Under the pieces are notes generated by a model. It was not told where the DNA came from. It ran no database searches and worked only from the letters and a program-made list of their open reading frames with translations. Source: an uncultured Flavobacteriales bacterium (GTDB lineage Bacteria > Bacteroidota > Bacteroidia > Flavobacteriales_D > Sanyastnellaceae). Taken from it: a DNA stretch of 64,000 nt. This document shows, in pieces, positions 1-9,902 of the stretch (positions are counted from its first letter, which is position 1; the number at the start of each line of letters is the position of its first letter). The translations under genes were made by a program, and so were the position numbers. The DNA is taken from positions 1-64,000 of the forward strand of contig CASICO010000009.1 of the NCBI GenBank assembly GCA_949373165.1. Reading direction: 5' to 3'.

Positions 1-1092
1 AGAGAGTGGCGATCGGTTACATCCGATAAATTCACCTGAACAGCGGGTTGACCGTCGAAAATGGTCAACCTCCATTTCATGGTCAATCGTTTGCCCGTTT
101 CGGGCAATTCCAATTCCCACTCCTCCACGTTTTTTACCCTGTCTTGCTTGGGTGGAGCTCTGAGAAATTCTCTCCTTCACCGATTCTGGAAATAAAGAGG
201 AAAACCTCGCCCCTTCTGGCCCCTCAGAAGAACTGGAAAACAGCTGTTCTGCTACCGGGTTTGCATAACGCACCAAGTCATCCACCAAAATGACAATCCC
301 ATTCGGAGAGCTTTGAACAAGCAAGCGAAAACGCTCTCTTTCTTGAATCAAGTCAAATTCTATTCGCTTTCGGTCCGAAACGTCATACATCATCCACACC
401 TCGGAGTCGTCATCTAAACGGCCCTTTCCAATGTCCAAATGAACCGCTTCTCCATTTCGATTCTGCATCACCCAATCGCCCCGGTCAAACACCCCCGCTT
501 CCTTCGATGGGCTCTAAGTTTCCAAATCCTTCTCAATCCCAGTTGTTTGACAGAGTCTCCGATGACTTCTTCTGGATGCTCCACACCCAGCATGACCAGA
601 AAACGAGAATTGACATCCAACACAACGCTGTCCTTGACCAAAACAATGGCCTCCTGCGCAATGTCATTGAGCCTTCGATAATGGGGCTTCTCTGTCTTGC
701 AATGCCTGCTGACGAAATCTCTGCTCACTGATGTCCACGACTTGAAGCAAATCCAACCCCCTTTTGAGGGCTAGGAGACAGTCTCAATTCCACTTGAAAC
801 TTCATTTCTCCGTCCCTACTGGCTTCCAGCTCCATGCGAACAGGCATGCGCTTCGCTTCTTCTATGGAGGACCATTTCATGTCGAAATACACCTTGTCCT
901 CTTCTTTCCAAACAAGCCAATTGCCCTTGAATAAATCCAACCCCTTTTTCTTCTGGTTTCCACCCAAACAGAAACCGAGCGAGTCCATTCATTTTGAATG
1001 ACCTCCGACCCCTTCAACAACAGAAGTGCAGATGGCAACTGATCCATCCACGCTGTGGGCCATGGGCCTTGTTTGTTGTTCTCTTCTCCCAT
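1..1092 (-). pseudogene. PAS-domain sensor protein, frame-broken and running off the window
   Basis: Reading the minus strand across frames gives at least three PAS/PAC units. One opens with LPSALLLLKGSEVIQNE. The second contains EAIVLVKDSVVLDVNSRF and is preceded by the PAC-like tail LLQVVDISEQ. The third contains RLLVQSSPNGIVILVDDL and closes with VQVNLSDVTDRHS near base 1. No single frame holds them: shifts are needed near 985, 755 (an A4G5 run), 680, 505 and 160. Such PAS chains usually sit in front of a histidine kinase or other output domain, which would lie beyond base 1 and is not seen. The ATG at 1092 follows the stop of the upstream gene by one base, so the two are probably co-transcribed. 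Frame breaks at homopolymers make sequence error more likely than decay, but true degeneration cannot be excluded. Confidence 0.6.
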
Positions 1093-1093
1093 T

Positions 1094-2611
1094 TTATTGG
1101 TCCGTTTTGGACCCATTCACCTTCACGATTCGGCCAGCTTTGTACTGACGCACGAGCTGAAGCAACCCAAGCTCATCGAAATATCGCCAATTGCCCTGTT
1201 TTAACCCCCCTTTGTATCCACCAACAACAGACCTGGCGCCTCCTGGCCAAAATTCCACATGTTCTCCAGAGGGGATTCCAGACACGTATTCTCCTTTAAA
1301 ACTCAACTTTCCCTCTGAGTCCAAGTGAATCCACACACCGTCTCTTTCCCCATCCAAGTAAACTCCTTTTCTCACGTCATCATTGACATGCTCAAGCCAC
1401 ATTCCTTGCTGAAGACCCCGCTCGTACTGTCCGATTGCCAATGTGTCTCCCTGTTCACTTAGTTCTAAAAAATCCCCTTCTTCTCTTCCCTTTCGGTAAC
1501 GCTCATCTCTGTGCACCTGGCCATTTGAGTAATACCATTTCCACTGGCCATTCCACTGGCCCCTTCGAAATCCTCCTTCTTGATCCAGCTTTCCTTCTCG
1601 AGAATAAAACAACCAATTTTCCTCTTTCAATCCCTCGAGATATCGCCCTTCCGCTTTGACCTCACCCACTTTCCAATATTCCTTCCAAGGACCCGTTCGC
1701 CGTCCCAAGCTGTCCAACATTCCTGTGGCAGACAATGATCCCTCTCGGTACACTTTCACCTCGACAAGGTGTCCATTTTGATCAAAATACCGATGGGTTC
1801 CCATGGGCACATCTTTCCGCCAAGGCCCCACATTCGCAAGCCCTCCATTGGAATGAAACACTTGACGAACGTCTAAAACTGCTGATTCCGGGGCGTCTTT
1901 CACTTGCTTTCCAAGATGATATGTGATGGTCTTCTCTAAGTCTCCCTGTCTAGAGAATTGCTTAAACACACCTTCCTTCAATCCCTTTTTGAATGGACCT
2001 TCTAACCGAACCGAGCCATTGGGCCAAAACGTCATCCAAACCCCCGTTTTTCTGTTCTGATCATCGTATCGGTTGATGTCTTCCACCCACCTCAGCAAAT
2101 CATCTCTGAATCCTTTTCGCCGAATGATTCTGCCTTGCTCCCGCCCTTCTGCAAAAAAATCTACAGCTACGCCATTCTTTTCTCCTTTTTGCCATGGAAT
2201 CACTTGTATTTCCACTCCATTTGCATCAAGTATGCGCTGTAAACCGTCCAAGGTGTCCTTGTGCCAAGGCAACGTTTGGCGCAACACCCCTAAGGAATCC
2301 CATTTTGTCTCTTCTCCCTGTTTCAGTCCAGTTTCATACTCCAGCGTGGTCTCCAATCGTCCTTTTCTGTCAAAAAAAACCCAGTTTCCTTCCAACTCGC
2401 CCTTTCGCCAATTCCCTTCGCTTTTTCTTATCCCATCTGGATAAAATGATCGCCAATAACCCGCTGGCTGACCATCGACCAAGTATCCTTCGCTGCTGAT
2501 GATGCCATCGGAGTATCTGTATTCCGTTCTGATTGAATCCTGGGCTGAAACGCTCGAAAGCATCCACCACAAAATTCCGAATCCGATAACACGGTGACCC
2601 CAATTGGACAT
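1094..2611 (-). CDS. Secreted YwqK/MORN-type repeat protein
   Basis: A protein of about 505 residues. It begins with a signal peptide (MSNWGHRVIGFGILWWM, cleavage after SVSAQ) and then consists almost entirely of about 16 degenerate repeats of the form G-x-W-x-x-[YF]-x-x-x-G spaced by lysine-rich linkers, e.g. LEGNWVFFDRKG, KTGVWMTFWPNG, WNGQWKWYYSNG. This is the YwqK-like beta-hairpin repeat, related to MORN repeats and often labelled 'toxin-antitoxin system YwqK family antitoxin' in Bacteroidota. The signal peptide and length argue against an antitoxin role here; an envelope protein is more likely. I chose the ATG at 2611 over an in-frame start at 2653 because only the shorter form begins with a clean signal peptide. 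The function of such long repeat proteins is not known. Confidence 0.8.
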   Translation of the reverse strand: MSNWGHRVIGFGILWWMLSSVSAQDSIRTEYRYSDGIISSEGYLVDGQPAGYWRSFYPDGIRKSEGNWRKGELEGNWVFFDRKGRLETTLEYETGLKQGEETKWDSLGVLRQTLPWHKDTLDGLQRILDANGVEIQVIPWQKGEKNGVAVDFFAEGREQGRIIRRKGFRDDLLRWVEDINRYDDQNRKTGVWMTFWPNGSVRLEGPFKKGLKEGVFKQFSRQGDLEKTITYHLGKQVKDAPESAVLDVRQVFHSNGGLANVGPWRKDVPMGTHRYFDQNGHLVEVKVYREGSLSATGMLDSLGRRTGPWKEYWKVGEVKAEGRYLEGLKEENWLFYSREGKLDQEGGFRRGQWNGQWKWYYSNGQVHRDERYRKGREEGDFLELSEQGDTLAIGQYERGLQQGMWLEHVNDDVRKGVYLDGERDGVWIHLDSEGKLSFKGEYVSGIPSGEHVEFWPGGARSVVGGYKGGLKQGNWRYFDELGLLQLVRQYKAGRIVKVNGSKTDQ

Positions 2612-3105
2612 GACTGCAAGTTGCCACACCCATTCCAAGGAATCAGAAGACAACAGAGGTTTTTACCCGCACTATCTAATACTCTTTATTTAAAGAAAAA
2701 GAATGTCATAGTAGTAGGGCTGTTGATACTGATGAAAAAGAAGGGTCAAAAGATTTGGAGTGTATTTCCATCCACCGTGTTCCATGATTCATGAACGGGA
2801 TATCCACGACAGTATTCTGCATGTGTTCAGTGATTTGATGGGGTTGTAAACAGGGAAAGGAAGATTGGTGACAACCTCATTTTGGGAAACTCTAGATTGA
2901 AATGGGTGTTCACATCATCGTGAAGTCAGTTGGCATGATTGGTAAAAATGAAGGGGATGGAATGGTGCCTATGTGAATGCGTTTGATAAGCCGCGAAGAG
3001 GGTCAATTTTCCAAATTTTCTTATGTCTGGGTTACGCACAGAGAAACGTGCGAATTCACATGGAGTTGTTCATTTGTGTAAGGCAGCAGAGATGATCTTT
3101 CGATC
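2612..3105. other. Intergenic region, no recognised feature
   Basis: About 490 bases between the divergent YwqK-repeat gene and rpiB. It is more AT-rich than its surroundings. No open frame resembles a protein, and I find no tRNA, no clear intrinsic terminator and no good match to the TTTG/TAnnTTTG promoter pattern. It must hold the two divergent promoters, but I cannot place them. Confidence 0.5.
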
Positions 3106-3534
3106 ATGCGAATTCAATTGGCCAATGACCATGCTGCTGGGGCTTTAAGGTCGGAACTCATCTCTTGGTTGGAAGGTCAGGGACATGAAGTCATCGATCA
3201 TGGAGTTCCCGATGGAACCAGTGTAGACTATCCAGATCACGCTCATCCCTTGGCAAATGCCGTTCAAGAAGATGGTGGGTTTGGCATCTTGATTTGTGGC
3301 TCTGCAAATGGTGTTGCCATGACCGCCAATAAGCACAATGATGTTCGCGCGGCCATCGCTTGGCGCCCAGACATTGCGCGTCTAGCCAGACAGCATAACG
3401 ACGCAAATGTGTTGTGTTTGCCGGCCCGGTTTATTGCCATTTCCGACGCCTTGGACTGTGTTCAAGAGTTTCTCAAAACACCATTTGAAGGCGGTCGTCA
3501 TGGACGGCGTGTTCAAAAAATTGCCTGTTCATGA
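3106..3534 (+). CDS. rpiB: Ribose 5-phosphate isomerase B
   Basis: A 142-residue RpiB/LacAB-family protein, the usual length. It interconverts ribose 5-phosphate and ribulose 5-phosphate in the pentose phosphate pathway. Family signatures are the N-terminal substrate loop ANDHAAG (residues 6-12), the YPDHAHPLA segment (about 45-53), the catalytic-cysteine motif CGSANGVAMTANK (about residues 64-76) and the AIAWRPDIARLARQHNDANVL stretch that holds the phosphate-binding region. The last four bases overlap the start of the following peptidase gene (ATGA), so the two are translationally coupled. No frame problems. Confidence 0.93.
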   Translation: MRIQLANDHAAGALRSELISWLEGQGHEVIDHGVPDGTSVDYPDHAHPLANAVQEDGGFGILICGSANGVAMTANKHNDVRAAIAWRPDIARLARQHNDANVLCLPARFIAISDALDCVQEFLKTPFEGGRHGRRVQKIACS

Positions 3535-5072
3535 ACGTGATCAAACTCTTGATTTTCACAGCTCTTGTGGGCCTTTCTGCGTTGATGACGGGGCAGACCC
3601 TTGCACATACAGATGCTGGGTTGAAATGGGCCAATGGCATTAGTGCAGAAAACCTAAGTGGCCTTCTCCATGTCCTTGCAGCCGACAGTATGGAAGGCAG
3701 AGAAACGGGCAAAGAAGGGCAAAGAAAAGCGGCTTCGTACATCGCCAATCGTTTTGAAACGCTGGGCTTACAGCCTCTGCAGGGTTCTTACTTTCAAAAG
3801 GTTCCGCTGAGGACAAGCGCCTTGAAAGGAGGGGTCATCGGCCTGAAAGGAGAAAAGCTACTCTATCGAGATCAATGGGTTCCTTACCCAGGCATTGAAG
3901 TGTCAACACTGCAAGGAGATGCTGTTTTCATCGGTTTTGGACTGCAAAACGTAGAGCTTGAATGGGACGACTATGCGGGTGTTGACGTGGAAGGGCGGAT
4001 CGTGGTGATGATGTCGTCAGTTCCTGAAGGTATGGAGGAGAAAGGGCGACGTGTTCTGGCCGACAGTTTGGGCGCTTCTGCCGTGGTGATGGTTGTCGAT
4101 GACTTTGCAACAACCCGGTCGAGGATGGTGCCATGGTTGGAGCGCGAACGCATGACGTTGGACGTAGACAGAAAGGGTGAGGGTACGGACATCCCGACCA
4201 TTCTGATGTCGATGGAAACGTTGCTCCGGTTGACGGGGTGGAAGTCCAAAGAGGTCATCCAGAAAAAGTGGGCCAAAAGAAAATTGAAGGAAACAAACTT
4301 TGGCTCATTCGAGATGAGTTTGGCGCGCATGGACAACCGAGTGGAGGCAACAAACGTCTGGGGTTTTCTTCCGGGTTCAGATTCCACTTTGAGTGATGAA
4401 ATCGTGGTTCTCACCAGCCATTATGACCATGTTGGCGTCGACAAAGAAGGCCTCATTTACAACGGTGCAGATGATGATGGCAGCGGAACGGTTAGCCTGT
4501 TGGAAAACGCCAAAGCTTGGATGGCGGCGGCAGACAGTGGAGCGGGCCCAAGAAGGTCGGTTCTTTTTATGGCGTTTGTGGGAGAGGAAAAGGGGCTTTT
4601 GGGGTCTGAATGGTACAGTGACCACCCTGCTTTTCCGCTGGAAGATCATGTTTGCGACCTCAACATGGACATGGTGGGGAGGTTTGATGAAGCCCACGCG
4701 GATGACGACCGTTATGTCTACTTGATTGGTGGAGACAAGCTGTCAAGTGACTTGCACAGCATCAGCGAGGCCGTGAACGAGAAGCACATCGGGCTATCCT
4801 TGGATTACACGTTTAATGCACCCGATGACCCGAACCGGTTTTACTATCGGAGTGACCATTACAATTTTGCAAAGCACAACATTCCGGTCATTTTCTATTT
4901 CAGTGGGGTGCATGAAGATTACCATGGACCCGGAGATACGCCGGATAAGATCCGCTATCCCAAAATGGCAGAGATTGGCCGTCTGGTGTTCTTGACCTCC
5001 TGGGAAATCGCGAACAGAGACGAGAAGTTGGCGGTAGACAAGGTCAATGACTTTCCGTCGAATCGCCGTTGA
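3531..5072 (+). CDS. M28-family zinc aminopeptidase, secreted
   Basis: A 513-residue exported metallopeptidase. Signal peptide: MNVIKLLIFTALVGLSALM with cleavage near TGQTLA. A PA-like insert lies around residues 115-230 (YAGVDVEGRIVVMMSSVP). The M28 catalytic domain follows, with zinc and catalytic residues visible as SHYDHVG (about 295), GADDDGSGT (about 310), GEEKGLLGSEW (about 350), NMDMVGR (about 377) and RSDHYNF (about 440). This is the Bacteroidota M28 group that trims peptides outside the inner membrane. The start overlaps the rpiB stop by four bases. The 3' end overlaps the convergent thioredoxin-fold lipoprotein gene by 29 bases. Confidence 0.9.
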   Translation: MNVIKLLIFTALVGLSALMTGQTLAHTDAGLKWANGISAENLSGLLHVLAADSMEGRETGKEGQRKAASYIANRFETLGLQPLQGSYFQKVPLRTSALKGGVIGLKGEKLLYRDQWVPYPGIEVSTLQGDAVFIGFGLQNVELEWDDYAGVDVEGRIVVMMSSVPEGMEEKGRRVLADSLGASAVVMVVDDFATTRSRMVPWLERERMTLDVDRKGEGTDIPTILMSMETLLRLTGWKSKEVIQKKWAKRKLKETNFGSFEMSLARMDNRVEATNVWGFLPGSDSTLSDEIVVLTSHYDHVGVDKEGLIYNGADDDGSGTVSLLENAKAWMAAADSGAGPRRSVLFMAFVGEEKGLLGSEWYSDHPAFPLEDHVCDLNMDMVGRFDEAHADDDRYVYLIGGDKLSSDLHSISEAVNEKHIGLSLDYTFNAPDDPNRFYYRSDHYNFAKHNIPVIFYFSGVHEDYHGPGDTPDKIRYPKMAEIGRLVFLTSWEIANRDEKLAVDKVNDFPSNRR

Positions 5073-6312
5073 CGGCGCGGACAAAGCGTGCCTTCTCTGA
5101 GGCATAGGCAAAGCCCGTTGCGGGTCCGTTGAATCCCGTATGAATCCAAGGCGAAGTTTGCCCTGGAGCGACGACGATGGTGGTGGGAAAACTGATGACC
5201 TTGTGCAAGAAGGGCAAGCGATCCGTTGCCGCTGTTTTGGAAGCTGGACCCGCCAACACAATCCGCCAACGGTCTGACCATTGGTGAATGCCCATCTCTT
5301 GGGCATAGTGGTTCAAGCGTTCCAGTGCACGTCCTTCACCGCCGGGTTGTCCGAGTCCACGCTCAAAAGCAAGTGTATGAACCTCAAGGGCGGGGAATTG
5401 CGCCATCAATTCCAGGATGAGGCGGTGCTCATCCATGCAATTCGGACACCAAGTGCCCATTACGCTAATCAAGTGCGGGTGCGAGATCCTCTCGCTGTTC
5501 CACGATGTGGGAAGGCCGTCCAATCCGACACCTGAATACCGCACTTTTCTTCCTGTCCAAAGGGCTTGGTTTCCATCGGACAAAGACCCGTGTGTTGGCG
5601 CAAGGGGCGCACCAGTGAAAGTGGTGTGGTAGTGGGTGCCAGAAAAGAAGTCACCTTGACTTAGTTCTCCGTTTTCGTTGAGCGTTGCCGTGAAAAGAAA
5701 GAGATGAGCGCCATCGAATGTCTGTAGGGTCAGCGCGCCTTTGTTGGAGAGTGTTCCATGCAAATAGCGAAAGTCTCCGGTGGCGGTAGCCACACTGCCT
5801 TGCACGGCCCCTGTTTCACTTGCAAGGAGGGAAAGGTTTCCAAACCAAGGATCGTCTTCACCGAATGACAGGCGCCAAGACATCGAATCTTGCCGTGAAC
5901 CAAAGGTCTCGGGTTGACCGGACTCAAGCCACTGCACTGGGACCTGATAAGGCTCGGTGCGAAGAACGTCAGTCCACAACCCATTCAAGGAGTCCGTCAG
6001 GCAAACAACACCTTCGAAAACGGGCACTTTCCAGCAATCAGAACTGTCGGTCACGTTCGAGAGTGTCATCGTTTCAAGCCCGTTGTAGAGGGTCCACGAG
6101 TCTTCTGTCTTGTCCCCAGGAATGCGGACGCTCACCGAGTCAGACAGGGCAAAAACCAGCTCACCCCAGCCAATGGTCGACGTGGAGGTTGAGACGGGCT
6201 CCTTCTTCCCCGCATGGCTGCAGGAAAAAAGTCCGAACGCAAGTGCTGCAGCGAGAACTCCCGGCCAGCCGAAGGCCCGAGATCCGGATTGAAAATGACG
6301 GTTAAAAGTCAA
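5044..6312 (-). CDS. TlpA-like thioredoxin-fold lipoprotein
   Basis: About 422 residues. The C-terminal third is a TlpA/AhpC-type thioredoxin fold with the redox motif WCPNC (near residue 287) and a downstream FPTTIVV segment equivalent to the cis-proline region. The middle is a beta-rich domain of unknown type, common before TlpA domains in Bacteroidota. The N-terminus looks like a lipoprotein signal (hydrophobic VLAAALAFGLFSC, then SHAGKK). No ATG or GTG lies between the upstream dehydrogenase stop and this signal. The TTG at 6312, overlapping that gene's last 11 bases, gives the best leader (LTFNRHFQSG...). The likely role is thiol-disulfide reduction in the periplasm. An in-frame start far upstream (6480) would run deep inside the dehydrogenase and is rejected. 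Confidence 0.78.
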   Translation of the reverse strand: MTFNRHFQSGSRAFGWPGVLAAALAFGLFSCSHAGKKEPVSTSTSTIGWGELVFALSDSVSVRIPGDKTEDSWTLYNGLETMTLSNVTDSSDCWKVPVFEGVVCLTDSLNGLWTDVLRTEPYQVPVQWLESGQPETFGSRQDSMSWRLSFGEDDPWFGNLSLLASETGAVQGSVATATGDFRYLHGTLSNKGALTLQTFDGAHLFLFTATLNENGELSQGDFFSGTHYHTTFTGAPLAPTHGSLSDGNQALWTGRKVRYSGVGLDGLPTSWNSERISHPHLISVMGTWCPNCMDEHRLILELMAQFPALEVHTLAFERGLGQPGGEGRALERLNHYAQEMGIHQWSDRWRIVLAGPASKTAATDRLPFLHKVISFPTTIVVAPGQTSPWIHTGFNGPATGFAYASEKARFVRAVNGDSTESH

Positions 6313-7834
6313 ATTTGATGCCTTGTGCAAGGGGCAATTCCGTGCCGTAGTTGATGGTGTTGGTTTGGCGACGCATGTAGGTTTTCCAGGCGTCACTGCC
6401 AGACTCACGGCCACCCCCCGTCTCCTTTTCGCCGCCAAAGGCGCCGCCAATTTCAGCACCACTGGTGCCGATGTTGACATTGGCGATTCCGCAATCGCTT
6501 CCTGCAGCGGACAGGAAGAGCTCTGCGCTTCGCAAGTCGGTCGTCATGATGGCGGAAGAGAGACCTTGTACAACGCCATTTTGCATGGCAATGGCTTCAT
6601 CGAGGGTGTCATATTTCATGACATAAAGGATGGGGGCGAAAGTCTCATTTTGAACGATGGCCATGTCGTTTGTGGCCTCGGCAATGGCCGGCTTCACGTA
6701 GCAGCCAGATTCGTAGCCGGCACCGGTGAGTACGCCACCTTCGACCAGAATTTTTCCGCCCTGTTCCACCACAGCCTCGAGGGCCTTTTCGTACATGCCC
6801 ACTGCGTCTTTGTCTATGAGTGGGCCGACGTGGTTGTTTTCGTCGAGAGGGTCTCCAATGCGCAGCTGACCGTATGCGCTGGTGATGGCATCCACCACTT
6901 TGTCGTAGATGCTGCTGTGGATGATCAGGCGACGTGTAGAAGTACAACGCTGACCGCAGGTGCCTACAGCTCCGAAAACCGTTCCTGGAACGACCATTTT
7001 GAGCTCTGCATCCGGCTCAACAATGATGGCGTTGTTTCCTCCCAATTCGAGCAAGCTTTTGCCCAGTCGTGCAGCAACGGCTTGCGCAACAATTTTGCCC
7101 ATGCGAATGGAGCCGGTAGCAGAGACCAAGGCCACGCGTTTGTCGTTGGTCATCATCTCGCCCACCTTGTAATCGCCTTGAACGACAATAGACAAGCCTG
7201 GGGGCACGTGATCAAGGTCGGCTGTGACCTCGTTCCAAATGTTTTGGCATGCCACGGCGGTCAATGGGGTCTTTTCAGAGGGCTTCCAAATGCAAGCGTT
7301 TCCGCAAACCCAGGCCAGTGCTGTATTCCAGTTCCAAACCGCGACAGGGAAGTTGAATGCGCTGATGATGCCCACAACACCAAGGGGGTGCCATTGCTCA
7401 TACATTCTATGCGCAGGGCGCTCTGAGTGCATGGTGAGTCCATACAGTTGACGGGACAAACCGACGGCAAAATCGCAGATGTCAATCATCTCTTGCACTT
7501 CACCTAGGCCCTCCTGCAGGCTTTTGCCCATTTCATAGGAGACAAGGGCCCCGAGTGCGTCTTTGTGCTTGCGCAATGCCTCACCATACAAGCGGACGAC
7601 TTCACCACGAAGAGGGGCTGGAACGGTTCTCCAAATTTTTCCCGCTTCGGTGGCGGCTGTAATGGCCTGCTCATACTCTGAGGCAGAGCATACACCGGTA
7701 GCACCGATTGTTTTTCCGTCAGCTGGGCTGAGGCTGGATATCTCGCTTCCTTTCGAAAATGAGGATGATCCGATTTGAACTCCGGGATTCTCGGTGTGAA
7801 TGCCGAGTTGAGCGAGGTGGGCCTGCATGTTCAT
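6302..7834 (-). CDS. ALDH7-type aldehyde dehydrogenase (aminoadipate-semialdehyde/P6C type)
   Basis: A 510-residue NAD-dependent aldehyde dehydrogenase. The antiquitin/ALDH7 subfamily is indicated by the active-site segment GTCGQRCTSTRRL (catalytic Cys), LELGGNNAII (catalytic Glu in the LELGG motif), FNFPVAVWNWN, and the C-terminal SDAWKTYMRRQTNTINYG. Family members oxidise alpha-aminoadipic semialdehyde (piperideine-6-carboxylate) in lysine breakdown; the bacterial gene is called amaB or pcd. No other lysine-catabolic gene is nearby, so the substrate is inferred from family only. ATG 7834 (MNMQAHLAQLG) is preferred to 7882: a perfect TATCTTTG promoter element lies at 7860-7853, between the two candidate starts. 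Confidence 0.88.
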   Translation of the reverse strand: MNMQAHLAQLGIHTENPGVQIGSSSFSKGSEISSLSPADGKTIGATGVCSASEYEQAITAATEAGKIWRTVPAPLRGEVVRLYGEALRKHKDALGALVSYEMGKSLQEGLGEVQEMIDICDFAVGLSRQLYGLTMHSERPAHRMYEQWHPLGVVGIISAFNFPVAVWNWNTALAWVCGNACIWKPSEKTPLTAVACQNIWNEVTADLDHVPPGLSIVVQGDYKVGEMMTNDKRVALVSATGSIRMGKIVAQAVAARLGKSLLELGGNNAIIVEPDAELKMVVPGTVFGAVGTCGQRCTSTRRLIIHSSIYDKVVDAITSAYGQLRIGDPLDENNHVGPLIDKDAVGMYEKALEAVVEQGGKILVEGGVLTGAGYESGCYVKPAIAEATNDMAIVQNETFAPILYVMKYDTLDEAIAMQNGVVQGLSSAIMTTDLRSAELFLSAAGSDCGIANVNIGTSGAEIGGAFGGEKETGGGRESGSDAWKTYMRRQTNTINYGTELPLAQGIKFDF

Positions 7835-7852
7835 GTGGACTGATTTGCGAGG

Positions 7853-7860
7853 CAAAGATA
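7853..7860 (-). promoter_or_regulatory. Bacteroidota -7 element (TATCTTTG) of the ALDH gene
   Basis: Perfect match to TAnnTTTG, the -7 element of the Bacteroidota primary sigma factor, 18 bases before the ATG at 7834. The same ten-base TATCTTTGCC occurs in front of the tRNA-Val gene near 53984. No good TTTG is found at the expected -33 distance. Confidence 0.5.
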
Positions 7861-8012
7861 TGGGCGGTCTTTGCCCGAGCATGAATCCTTGAGTTTAAAT
7901 CATAAGTCACTGATAAACAGTGGTTTGTGTATTTGAGCGAACTGCAGGGGAGTGGGCTGCCACCTTCGATTAAGGCGGGGTGGTCTCTATGGCGCTAAAA
8001 CACGGGTCGTCA

Positions 8013-8030
8013 ATGTTCCACGTGGAACAT
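8013..8030. promoter_or_regulatory. parS-like centromere site 1 (perfect 18-bp palindrome)
   Basis: ATGTTCCACGTGGAACAT is a perfect inverted repeat whose 16-bp core (8014-8029) equals the TGTTCCACGTGGAACA form of the ParB-binding parS site known from Pseudomonas. It is two substitutions per half-site-pair away from the TGTTTCACGTGAAACA consensus. It lies in the intergenic gap just after mnmG. ParB loading at parS organises the origin region for chromosome segregation. Confidence 0.82.
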
Positions 8031-8034
8031 GTTG

Positions 8035-9897
8035 TCAGCGGCCGAGGTAAATCATCAGGACGGCAAGGTCCGATGCAGAAACGCCGCTGATTTTGCTTGC
8101 GTCTCCAAGGGTTTGTGGTTTTGACTCACTCAATTTCTGGCGTGCCTCGGTGCTCATGGATGTGAGTCGATGAAACTCGAGGTCATTGGGAATTGGGAGA
8201 TCTGACATGGCCCGCATGCGTTCCGCTTGGGCTTGTTCCTTTTCGATGTAGCCGCGGTATTTGATTTGAGTTTCAATGAGCTTGATGGATGTCGCGGGCA
8301 ATGAAGCGAACTCCTTTTGCAGGGAGGGCGTGTGGCCCATGATCGTTTGTAGATCAACGTGCGGCCTGGTGAGTATTTGTGTCCACCGGGTTTTTTGCTT
8401 GATTGGGCTGCTTCCAAATGAGGATAGCACATCGTTGATCTCGCTTGGTTCGGCTGAATGCTGTTCAAGATGTTTGGTGGCATTGCGGATGTCGTCTTGC
8501 TTCTTTTGAAAAGCTTGCCAGTCGTTGTCTTGAATGAGTCCGAGTTGTCTGCCTTTGGGTGTCAGGCGTTGGTCTGCATTGTCCTGGCGAAGCAGTATCC
8601 GGTATTCTGCTCGACTCGTGAACATTCGGTAGGGTTCGTCTGTGCCTTTCATGACCAAGTCATCGATGAGAACTCCGATGTAGGCTTCGTCTCTTCCGAG
8701 TATCAATGTCTCTTGTTCTGCGTTTTGGAGATGGGCGTTGATTCCGGCCATGAGGCCTTGACAGGCGGCTTCTTCGTAGCCTGTGGTTCCGTTGATTTGG
8801 CCTGCGAAGTAGAGGTGAGACAGTGTTTTTGTCTCGAGGGTGTGGTGAAGTTGGGTCGGAGGGAAGTAGTCATACTCCACGGCGTAGCCCGGCCTGAACA
8901 TCCTTGCGTTCTCTAGACCTGGGATGAGGCGCATGGCTTTGAGTTGCGCTTCTTTGGGCAGGGACGTTGAGAATCCGTTCAAGTAGGTTTCAATGGTGCT
9001 TCGGCCTTCAGGCTCAATGAAGATTTGGTGCCGGTCTTTGTCGGCGAATCGATGGATTTTGTCTTCGATGCTCGGGCAATAACGTGGCCCTTTTCCTGTG
9101 ATTGCGCCAGAGAACAAGGGGCTTGAGTTTAGGCTTTCAGACAGCACCTCATGGACATCGGGGTTGGTGAAGGTGATGTGACAAGGGAGTTGAGGCTCGT
9201 GGTTGGGTTTCTCGAAATAGCTAAAAGCTTCTTTCGTTTTGTCACCGTGCTGTGTTTCTGTTTTGCTGTAGTCTATGCTTCGCCCGTCAACCCGAGGGGG
9301 CGTGCCTGTCTTCATTCGCCCGGAAATGAGTCCGCTTTCAGCCAGTTGTCCTGTGATGCCCTCTGCTGCGCGTTCTCCGGATCTTCCGCCTTGAAACTGC
9401 TGGGTTCCGAGGTGTATTCTTCCTTGAAGAAATGTGCCTGAAGTGAGGATGGTTCTCTTGGCTCGGATTTCAATTCCCAATTGGGTGATCACACCACATA
9501 CCTTTTGTGATTCGATGATCAGGCTGGTTACCATGTCTTGCCAGAGGTGAATGTTGGGGTGGGCCTCCAGTGTTGACCGCCATTCTTGGCTGAATGTGTG
9601 TCGGTCGTTTTGTGTTCTTGGTGACCACATTGCGGGTCCTTTGGACCGGTTGAGCATGCGGAATTGTACCGCTGTTCGGTCGGAAATTCTGCCGCTCATT
9701 CCACCAAGGGCATCGATTTCACGGAGAATTTGACCCTTTGCGACACCGCCCATTGCTGGGTTGCAGCTCATGGCGCCAATGGTGGTGAGGTTCATGGTCA
9801 CGAGCAGAACTTTGCTGCCAAGTGTCGCAGCGGCATGGGCGGCTTCATTGCCGGCATGTCCGCCGCCGACAACCAGGACGTCATATGTTTCAAGCAT
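8035..9897 (-). CDS. mnmG: tRNA uridine-5-carboxymethylaminomethyl modification enzyme MnmG
   Basis: A 620-residue GidA/MnmG protein of normal length. It acts with MnmE to modify the wobble uridine (U34) of certain tRNAs, using FAD and methylene-THF. Visible signatures are the FAD Rossmann loop [16 protein letters not shown] (residues 7-22), [14 protein letters not shown] (about 45-58), [15 protein letters not shown] (about 205), the YDYFPPTQ segment (about 360), and the C-terminal helical tRNA/MnmE-binding part with [16 protein letters not shown] and [23 protein letters not shown] 9897 (MLETYDV) is chosen because the family begins right at this strand; 9948 would lie inside ybeY. parS-like sites sit on both sides. 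In many bacteria mnmG lies next to the origin and par genes. Confidence 0.96.
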   Translation of the reverse strand: MLETYDVLVVGGGHAGNEAAHAAATLGSKVLLVTMNLTTIGAMSCNPAMGGVAKGQILREIDALGGMSGRISDRTAVQFRMLNRSKGPAMWSPRTQNDRHTFSQEWRSTLEAHPNIHLWQDMVTSLIIESQKVCGVITQLGIEIRAKRTILTSGTFLQGRIHLGTQQFQGGRSGERAAEGITGQLAESGLISGRMKTGTPPRVDGRSIDYSKTETQHGDKTKEAFSYFEKPNHEPQLPCHITFTNPDVHEVLSESLNSSPLFSGAITGKGPRYCPSIEDKIHRFADKDRHQIFIEPEGRSTIETYLNGFSTSLPKEAQLKAMRLIPGLENARMFRPGYAVEYDYFPPTQLHHTLETKTLSHLYFAGQINGTTGYEEAACQGLMAGINAHLQNAEQETLILGRDEAYIGVLIDDLVMKGTDEPYRMFTSRAEYRILLRQDNADQRLTPKGRQLGLIQDNDWQAFQKKQDDIRNATKHLEQHSAEPSEINDVLSSFGSSPIKQKTRWTQILTRPHVDLQTIMGHTPSLQKEFASLPATSIKLIETQIKYRGYIEKEQAQAERMRAMSDLPIPNDLEFHRLTSMSTEARQKLSESKPQTLGDASKISGVSASDLAVLMIYLGR

Positions 9898-9902
9898 GGG
9901 GA

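Noticed and set aside
6323..7426. Long plus-strand open frame (367 codons) over the ALDH gene
   Set aside because: Antisense shadow: no family resemblance, no start context, and the opposite strand encodes a perfect aldehyde dehydrogenase.
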